Virus record (IMG/VR): IMGVR_UViG_3300037245_004337
Span: 1 to 40,838 of that record
Direction: 5' to 3' (one strand)
DNA: 40,838 nt
Origin: a virus
The notes below the pieces were generated by a model that ran no database searches, was not told where the DNA came from, and worked only from the letters and a program-made list of their open reading frames with translations. Made by a program: the position numbers and the translations under genes. Shown here one piece after another: positions 34,937-40,838 of this stretch. Positions within the stretch are counted from its first letter, which is position 1. Every line of letters begins with the position of its first letter.

Positions 34937-37801
34937 ATGACGATCATTAACGGAAAACAATTTACTACTTTCACTAATGTAAATATTCTCGATGAATTAA
35001 TTGTGGGCGGTAATGCCACCTTCAACGGAGATGTTGCCTACGCTGGCGATGTCGATTTCACGGGTACAGCTCAGTTCGCAGGGCCTGTCGGAATTGGGAC
35101 GAACGATGATATAACTGATGGTTCGATACTGGATGTTCGCGGTCGTATTGTGGTGCCCCTTGCAGACCCTGCGTTTCCTGGGTCTTTTCCTCCTCAGGGT
35201 TCGGCGTTTACAATTGTTGGCGATCAAAATGCCCTAACAGGACCCGATATTACCCTTGAAAGTGTCTCTACTTTAGCGGCACAATCAGCCGTTTTAGGTT
35301 TTAACAGAACGGTTGGTGAGGGTGGGTCTCTTGTGGCCGAGGATAGTATTGGCACTGTTGATTTCAGGGGAAACCAGCAAGGCATTAGTTATGCTTCGGG
35401 TGCCAAGATAGAAGCTATTGCCTCCGGCGCATGGTCTGGAACTAGTTTTCCTACCGATATAGTGCTCTTCACTGTCGCTGATGGTGAATCGTCTTTAACT
35501 GAAAGAGTGCGGATTAATGAAGTATTGTCTATTGGCACCGGCCTTTCTTCAAGTACTGCCGCTGTTGTCGTTACAAGAAGTGGTGGCGAGGCTTTACCCT
35601 CGAAAGCCGTTTTTTATGCGCAGGGAACAGCAGATAATGGTGTTGCCCTGGTTTTAGATGCTACTACTAACAATAACGGTTCACCTGGTGAGCTTCAGTT
35701 ACGTCGTAGGAATTTTGGCGGAGAACTTGTTGTTTCAAATGCAGTGTTGGGCGTCCTTAAATTATTTGCATGGGATGGGCTTTCAACAACGAATTATGTG
35801 ATAACCGCCACCGTTAATGCAGGAGGTAGTGGTTACGCCGTTGATGATGTGCTGACCGTTGACGGGGGCGTGTTTGTTGCCAACAGAACGGCTGCTACCC
35901 TGGTTGTTACCAGTGTTAACGTGGGTGCAATTACAGGCGTCGAGTTAACCTTTGCGGGAGGGTATGAAAATGGTCAACTTCCTCCTACACCTAACGATGT
36001 AACAACCGGTGGGACTGGAGTTAATGCTACCATTGATCTGACGTTTTCATTCGGAGGTGGTACGTATAAGCGAACCGGCAATATCCAGGCTCAAATGTCT
36101 TCTACTAAATTCATTTCACCAACCAGTCTTCCTACCGATTTATTGTTCCATACCGCTTCTGAGGGTAGTACGGCAGTTTCTTTGAGGCAGATCATCACCT
36201 CTGAAGGTTTGGTTGGCATTAATACGGCTGATCCTGAGGTGCTTTTTCATGTTGTTGGTGCCGGTGGCACAGCCGGAGCTGGAACACCTGTGGGTGCAAT
36301 GGCGTATTTTGAAGATGGTGCCAATGATGTCAGTGTAGCGATTTATGCAGGCGACGATTCGAGAGCGAATTTATTCATTGGGGGTAGTCGCGATACGCCT
36401 GGAAAATCCGGTATTGTTTTTAATGACCCAGCACATGCAATCTCTGATGTACTGGGCTTACAAAATAACGGCGTTACTGTTCTATCGATTGACCCAACTG
36501 ATCCATTTGTAGGAATTAATACAACTGAACCCATTGCTCCCTTACATATTAGCACTGGCGCTTCAGGCGTCACTTCTGTTGCAAACAGCAGAGGATTAGT
36601 TGTAGAAGGCGGTGCTGGCGGTAGTGGGATGATACTGCTTGGATTGACTGATTCTGGCACTGAATTATCCTATCGTTTCGGAATTGGCGCGGATAACGAG
36701 GCTGGCTGGTTTTATTCCGGTACGACTAATCCTATTATGCAGCTCAGGATGTCGGGTAACTCCACCAAGATGACCATTCTGAATAATGGAAATATTGGAA
36801 TTGGGACGACTGCGCCTGGTGCTTTGTTGGATGTAACCGGTGGTGATGTCATCATCAATCAAGATTCCGCCGTGACAAAAGATACTTCAGCTAATTCTGC
36901 TCTTAAAATAGTCAGCGAAGAAAATTCTCTTATATATTCTGAAACTGTAAGCGCTAGTCCAGTCGCTGCTGCAAGTCTATCAGGACTTGTCATGCGCAGG
37001 GGGCAAGTCACTAGTTCGCTAGGGGTAGACCTTGAAGTCGGCAAGATTTTGTGGCAAGCGTATAGTCTTGTTTCGGGTAGTTATAAATCATCTGCAGAAT
37101 TCAATTGTATAATAACAAAAACACCTGATGCTAATACTGCTCCTGTGAGATTGGAGCTTAAAGTTTCGAGCCTTACAGGCACTTCTGAATTAGATAAAAC
37201 TGTTTTTACAACTGGAAATCAGGGTGAGTTAATTGGTGGTAAAGCGGGCATACTGACCGGCTCTATAACCTGGAACATCACAGCGACTAGTACGGCAGAT
37301 CAGGGTAAAATGGGGGCCTATAACTATCGCCCAGCAAATGGTGTTAACCAAAATACCACTTTAACGTTGAGTGCTTCTACTCTCGCGGAAACTAGAGATA
37401 GTGACGGCCAATGGTCATTTGTTGTCGCGAACTATGTTAGCCCCACAGGCGGTAGTGGTGGCACGATCACTATACGGCCAGAAGTTGAAACTGTAAATTT
37501 TAGGCAAGGTGCTACTTTAGAAGTAGTTTGGTTAGGCGGGGCAACACATCCTTTTTCCCGAGGTTCTGAAGTTCATGTTGCAGGCACTTCAAATTATAAT
37601 GGAAATCATACCGTGATAGCGGTAATTAGTGACACGCAGGTCGAGCTAAATACAAGCTACAATACAGATGAAGACGGTGGGACGATACAAGCGAATATAA
37701 TCTCAGCAGGCGGTACTAACAACCAAACCGAGACTATTTCAGTTAGATTAAGTGTAAAGACTATGTGGAATGACAAAATTAACTGGAGAAGAAAAGATTG
37801 A
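34937..37801 (+). CDS. Tail fibre protein A (954 aa)
   Basis: Long beta-rich fibre. Residues 9-25 (FTTFTNVNILDELIVGG) match the N-terminal motif of fibre B, so both may attach through the same motif. Repeats such as FNGDVAYAGDVDFTGTAQF and GIGTTAPGALLDVTGGDV are triple-stranded fibre repeats. A GGSGYAVDDVLTV...VELTFAGGY domain (about 295-345) is a common phage fibre insert. Near the C-terminus RGSEVHVAGTSNYNGNHTVIAV is an SH3-like module also seen in fibre B. No S74-peptidase or enzyme domain is seen. It probably binds receptors. Confidence 0.75.
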   Translation: MTIINGKQFTTFTNVNILDELIVGGNATFNGDVAYAGDVDFTGTAQFAGPVGIGTNDDITDGSILDVRGRIVVPLADPAFPGSFPPQGSAFTIVGDQNALTGPDITLESVSTLAAQSAVLGFNRTVGEGGSLVAEDSIGTVDFRGNQQGISYASGAKIEAIASGAWSGTSFPTDIVLFTVADGESSLTERVRINEVLSIGTGLSSSTAAVVVTRSGGEALPSKAVFYAQGTADNGVALVLDATTNNNGSPGELQLRRRNFGGELVVSNAVLGVLKLFAWDGLSTTNYVITATVNAGGSGYAVDDVLTVDGGVFVANRTAATLVVTSVNVGAITGVELTFAGGYENGQLPPTPNDVTTGGTGVNATIDLTFSFGGGTYKRTGNIQAQMSSTKFISPTSLPTDLLFHTASEGSTAVSLRQIITSEGLVGINTADPEVLFHVVGAGGTAGAGTPVGAMAYFEDGANDVSVAIYAGDDSRANLFIGGSRDTPGKSGIVFNDPAHAISDVLGLQNNGVTVLSIDPTDPFVGINTTEPIAPLHISTGASGVTSVANSRGLVVEGGAGGSGMILLGLTDSGTELSYRFGIGADNEAGWFYSGTTNPIMQLRMSGNSTKMTILNNGNIGIGTTAPGALLDVTGGDVIINQDSAVTKDTSANSALKIVSEENSLIYSETVSASPVAAASLSGLVMRRGQVTSSLGVDLEVGKILWQAYSLVSGSYKSSAEFNCIITKTPDANTAPVRLELKVSSLTGTSELDKTVFTTGNQGELIGGKAGILTGSITWNITATSTADQGKMGAYNYRPANGVNQNTTLTLSASTLAETRDSDGQWSFVVANYVSPTGGSGGTITIRPEVETVNFRQGATLEVVWLGGATHPFSRGSEVHVAGTSNYNGNHTVIAVISDTQVELNTSYNTDEDGGTIQANIISAGGTNNQTETISVRLSVKTMWNDKINWRRKD

Positions 37802-37857
37802 AGAAGTTAACTTTAATGCGCGCTGCATTACTGGCGTTCTCGGTGGCTGCTAAATAA
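37798..37857 (+). CDS. Possible 19-residue minicistron between fibre genes
   Basis: From TTG 37798 (overlapping the fibre A stop) to TAA 37857, directly before the fibre B ATG, the frame reads MKKLTLMRAALLAFSVAAK. It looks like a signal-peptide-shaped hydrophobic core, or a re-initiation relay that carries ribosomes from fibre A to fibre B. The sharp fit of both ends supports the coupling idea. There is no own ribosome site, so it may not make a functional peptide. Confidence 0.3.
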   Translation: MKKLTLMRAALLAFSVAAK

Positions 37858-40032
37858 ATGTCTGGTTCTGATTTCTCATTGCTAAATCAAACGCTGACGG
37901 AAGTCGGCGCGACTAATTTTGCGACGCTGGGTTATACGCAGTTCACCAAGGTTAATGTCCTGGATGATCTGCTGGTCCAGGGTTTGCCTGTTCTTTTTGA
38001 AGGCAGTGATGCCACCATTACCGGTCTCTGGGATTTCACGACTACAGACGGTCTGCAATATCTCGGCGAGACAGTGCTAATAGAAACCTCTGATGCCACT
38101 ATTACGGGAGATTGGGATTTTACAGAGGCAGACGGTCTTAAATATCTCGGCAATACTGTGCTGATTGCTACTTCAGATGTAGATATCACAGGTGATTGGG
38201 ATTTCACGGCATTGGACGGTCTTAAATATCTCGGCGAGACTGTGCTGACGCCTACTTCAGATGTAGATATTACTGGAACCTGGGATTTCACGACTGAGGA
38301 TGGACTTCAGTATCTGGGTACACCGGTATCGCGTATTGCGAACGGTGTTGTAGATGTTTTTACTATCAGTGATTTCCCTGATGCTTCGGGCACTGATATT
38401 ACTCTTACCTCTGACTTATTCCGGATGAAAGCTCAGATCATCACTGTTAATGCTTTGATCATTGATGATACGTTGCAGGGTAATCTCGGCGCGATCAATT
38501 TTACTGTGAATAATTATGTGTATTTGGGAGCAGGCACGTGGTTAAGCACGGCTGCCAACTCAGGAACTACAGGTCTATTTGTAGAGACTTTGTTCACTAT
38601 CTTAAATAATGGTGCTGCTACGGTATATGGCGCTGTGGGGACTTCGCCTGAAAACACAACATTTGGTGTTGTCGCTGCCATATTTTCAAATTGTGTTTAT
38701 TTTGGTGCTAATTTAGGAAGCTTAGAGAATTTCACCTTAATCACCTATGAACCCGTAGGATTTATTGGGTACACAACAGGACTTACTTTCACTGATTGTA
38801 TTGAAGTAAGTCTCGTGAGATTTGAGTGTACTTCCAATGGATTCGGGACTGGGCCAACCTTTACGATAGAGGGCAATACTGGCGAAACGTTTATTGGCCC
38901 TGGTGTTTTCAGGATTGCTTCAGGAGAGCAGGGGATAAGAATTGATCCAGGTATTAGTGACGATGCGCGGATACAGGTACAGGGAATAAACACAGAAAAT
39001 GATGCGCCTTTATTTGATACCTCGGCACTCTCTGGCAGGTTGAGCGGTACATTTACTGTTGTAGCGAATGCTTCTTTTTCTGGGACTAGTATTACTAGCG
39101 TTGATACTGGCAGTACGATTTCAGGCGGAAATGCAGCGTTGTTTAACAGTACAGCGACTGTCTATGTAAACCAGCTTGTAACCGTTACAGGATATTCAAC
39201 AAATACAACGTATAACGTCACTGCTAGGGTAACCGTTTCAGTTCCTGGGACTTCCTTTGAGCTTCTCAATGTTTTGGATCATGGTACTGAATCTGGCGGT
39301 TTGCTTGCATCAGATTCAATAACTGTGACTGATACAACGAATGTTCTTGAGGATGGGGATGGTCTTGTTTTAAATACGACAGGGTCAACGGCGTATGATG
39401 GTGGTGGTGTTGTTTATAACCGACAAATCGGTGCTAATACTTTCCAGATCAATCGGGCTCATGCTGGTGCTACGGCTTCAGGCACATGGAGTACAGCAGG
39501 TCTGGATCAAAAAGACCCGCGTGTCCTCGCTTTTAACAATCCTAATTTTGTAGCCAGCAAATACATTGTTTGTGGTGCTGCTAACGGCAATACAGCGTTG
39601 ACCAGCTTTGCCTCAGGTGCAGTAGATACTTACCAGGCTTATGCATTTGATATAGCAGGTGATGGCGAATTTACTCAGAGCAGCACTACTGAGCGCTGGA
39701 AATTAATAGATGCGGCTACAGCAACCTTTGAGTGTACGAGTAATGAACCTGTTGATGGCAGTGTCACTTTCAATATAACGCTCACAAAAAATCTGGCCTC
39801 TACGGAGATTTATGTCTTAACGTTTAGCAAATCCACTGATGGAGGGACTTCATATACTCCGCTTGAAGCTGAGACTGCAATCACTATCGGTAATGGTGAT
39901 ACCAAAGCAACTACGCTGACTATGCCAATGGATGCCGTAAAGGGTGATCTTGTTAGACCTGAAATACAATCACCTTCAATACTCGCGAATGCCAGCATAA
40001 CAGCCACTTATTTCAGCATGTTTGGAGAATAA
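37858..40032 (+). CDS. Tail fibre/spike protein B with 28-residue tandem repeats (724 aa)
   Basis: The N-terminal motif YTQFTKVNVLDDLLVQG (residues 26-42) resembles fibre A. Residues 50-159 are four tandem repeats of 28 residues (SDATITGLWDFTTTDGLQYLG and variants), a spaced coiled or beta-fibre shaft. From about 190 to 400 many short strands (NFTVNNYVYLGAGTWL, LENFTLITYEP) fit a right-handed beta-helix, as in spikes. About 430-540 holds one or two SH3-like modules (VTVTGYSTNTTYNVTARV). The end (about 560-724) is a beta-sandwich cap. It probably recognises the host surface. No catalytic residues are identified. Confidence 0.75.
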   Translation: MSGSDFSLLNQTLTEVGATNFATLGYTQFTKVNVLDDLLVQGLPVLFEGSDATITGLWDFTTTDGLQYLGETVLIETSDATITGDWDFTEADGLKYLGNTVLIATSDVDITGDWDFTALDGLKYLGETVLTPTSDVDITGTWDFTTEDGLQYLGTPVSRIANGVVDVFTISDFPDASGTDITLTSDLFRMKAQIITVNALIIDDTLQGNLGAINFTVNNYVYLGAGTWLSTAANSGTTGLFVETLFTILNNGAATVYGAVGTSPENTTFGVVAAIFSNCVYFGANLGSLENFTLITYEPVGFIGYTTGLTFTDCIEVSLVRFECTSNGFGTGPTFTIEGNTGETFIGPGVFRIASGEQGIRIDPGISDDARIQVQGINTENDAPLFDTSALSGRLSGTFTVVANASFSGTSITSVDTGSTISGGNAALFNSTATVYVNQLVTVTGYSTNTTYNVTARVTVSVPGTSFELLNVLDHGTESGGLLASDSITVTDTTNVLEDGDGLVLNTTGSTAYDGGGVVYNRQIGANTFQINRAHAGATASGTWSTAGLDQKDPRVLAFNNPNFVASKYIVCGAANGNTALTSFASGAVDTYQAYAFDIAGDGEFTQSSTTERWKLIDAATATFECTSNEPVDGSVTFNITLTKNLASTEIYVLTFSKSTDGGTSYTPLEAETAITIGNGDTKATTLTMPMDAVKGDLVRPEIQSPSILANASITATYFSMFGE
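38005..38334 (+). repeat. Four tandem 84-base repeats in fibre gene B
   Basis: Starts at 38005, 38089, 38173 and 38257; each codes for 28 residues with conserved WDF and GL(K/Q)YLG. Copy number could vary by recombination and change shaft length. Confidence 0.9.
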
Positions 40033-40034
40033 AG

Positions 40035-40685
40035 ATGAGTAACTATAAAACGTTTACGCTTGGTCCAGGATTTTTAGCAACAGATGATGATGCTGTCTCT
40101 TTAAACCTTGCCGTTCCCAGTGGTACTGTGGCGTTAACCGCAGGGGCTGGTACAGGCAATCCATTCGCCCAGTTTTTAACTTTCGAAAGTAATGGGGATA
40201 TATCAGGCAGTACCTTTACTATTACAGGAACTGATGATTTTGACCTTGTGATTTCTGAAGAGTTGGTGGGGCCTGCTGATACGACTGCCATATCATCACT
40301 CCGGCTTTATAAGACGGTCACCGGAATTTCTTCATCGGCGGCTGATACAAATACTTTAAAAGTGGGCTGGATTTATTCCGGCACAACCGTGGCTTATCCC
40401 GTTAATTTTCGTCAGTCTCCGTTCAATATATCGGCGAGTACACAGCTTCTTAGCGGTACCGGCACAGCCAGTATCCAATATACGTTTGATGATCCGGCAG
40501 AGAAAGGGCTGGCTCGTAATGCATTTCTCGGCACGGCTCATTGGCGCACATTGCCTGATATTTCTGGTGTAGCTGGAGATGCTGACGCTACGATTATTGG
40601 TCCTGTAACAGCACTGAGGGGTGTTATTGATTCAGGCTCGGACGGTTCCTGGAAGTTTGTCTTTATCCAAGGGCAGAATAGCTAA
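40035..40685 (+). CDS. Tail/fibre-associated hypothetical protein (216 aa)
   Basis: ATG 40035 behind TTTGGAGAATAAAG. Beta-rich with small residues (SNYKTFTLGPGFLATDDDAVSL, SGSTFTITGTDDFDLVISEEL, DSGSDGSWKFVFIQGQNS). The middle LKVGWIYSGTTVAYPVNF and HWRTLPDISGVAGDAD fit a small beta-sandwich. No family is recognised. It lies between fibre B and the lectin-like gene, so a chaperone, adaptor or surface cap of the fibres is plausible. There is no signal peptide or membrane part. Confidence 0.65.
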   Translation: MSNYKTFTLGPGFLATDDDAVSLNLAVPSGTVALTAGAGTGNPFAQFLTFESNGDISGSTFTITGTDDFDLVISEELVGPADTTAISSLRLYKTVTGISSSAADTNTLKVGWIYSGTTVAYPVNFRQSPFNISASTQLLSGTGTASIQYTFDDPAEKGLARNAFLGTAHWRTLPDISGVAGDADATIIGPVTALRGVIDSGSDGSWKFVFIQGQNS

Positions 40686-40838
40686 ATGGCCATTGCCACT
40701 ACATTATCTCAACCTGGAATCTCAATAGAAGGGATCGTCGGGGGTACCATTGAGCCTGAGAAGTTCGCTCTTTTTGCTGATGCTTCTGGCACAGCCAATT
40801 TTATAAATACTGTTAACACCGCAAGCCTACAGATAGTC
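40686..40838 (+). CDS. Start of the lectin-like structural gene (continues at base 2)
   Basis: ATG 40686 directly follows the previous stop (TAA 40683-40685). The frame MAIATTLSQPGISIEGIVGG runs into the terminal overlap, and its continuation is bases 2-697, giving a 240-residue product in total. See the entry at 2-697 for the rest. Confidence 0.85.
   Translation, partial: MAIATTLSQPGISIEGIVGGTIEPEKFALFADASGTANFINTVNTASLQIV
40712..40838. repeat. Terminal direct repeat, right copy (circle overlap)
   Basis: Identical to bases 1-127. One copy should be removed when the circle (40,711 bp) is written out. Confidence 0.95.

Overview
The window is a complete tailed-phage genome, probably from an environmental sample. 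Bases 40712-40838 repeat bases 1-127 exactly, and one gene runs off the right edge and continues at the left edge, so the sequence closes into a circle of 40,711 bp. The head and tail genes point to a short-tailed (podovirus) particle built on the P22 plan: small and large terminase, a P22-type portal, a HK97-fold (Mu gpT-like) major capsid protein, gp4-like and gp10-like tail accessory factors, three or four ejection proteins, and a fibre with a P22-tailspike-like head-binding domain. The host is probably a Gram-negative bacterium (P22-type tail, phage lipoprotein with a lipobox). I see no integrase, no DNA polymerase, no tRNA and no recognisable endolysin.

Layout. (1) 24098-40838, continuing through 1-13689, is one long plus-strand late region of about 30 kb. 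It runs in order through packaging (terminases, portal), a GroES-like co-chaperonin, scaffold, decoration protein, major capsid protein, paired head/tail-associated proteins, two long fibres, a lectin-like protein across the circle junction, four small (mostly basic) proteins, the gp4-like adaptor, ejection proteins, the head-binding fibre, an RCC1 propeller protein and a gp10-like stabiliser. (2) 20494-13686 is a minus-strand early operon: two small acidic proteins, an SSB with a classic acidic tip, a DEDDy exonuclease, an alanine-rich protein, a small membrane protein, two HTH proteins, an SPFH/prohibitin-like membrane protein, a possible lipoprotein/membrane-peptide pair, a membrane-anchored protein, a HicB-like protein and an HNH endonuclease. 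(3) 20661-22880 is a divergent plus-strand replication operon: HTH protein, RusA resolvase, primase zinc-finger protein and RecA-fold helicase. (4) 22881-24097 is mostly non-coding, rich in palindromes and repeats, and ends in an extended -10 promoter followed at once by two terminators. This resembles a lambda pR'-tR' type antitermination control point for the late genes.

Control. Two good sigma-70-type promoters diverge from 20528-20636 around a 15-bp inverted repeat, a classic lambdoid-style switch layout. The repressor-like HTH proteins lack an autoprotease domain. Many genes overlap by 1-4 bases (ATGA, TAATG, GTGA), implying translational coupling.

The most striking feature is a complete seven-repeat RCC1 beta-propeller sitting inside the gp4-like head-to-tail adaptor. 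It appears to be nested in a beta-sandwich that is itself inserted in gp4. A second, free-standing seven-repeat RCC1 propeller is encoded beside the tail-fibre and gp10-like genes. Also notable are two intercistronic RNA hairpins with the same loop and changed stem pairs, a tandem HicB-like protein without a toxin, and a possible ribosome-site-masking structure just after the capsid terminator.
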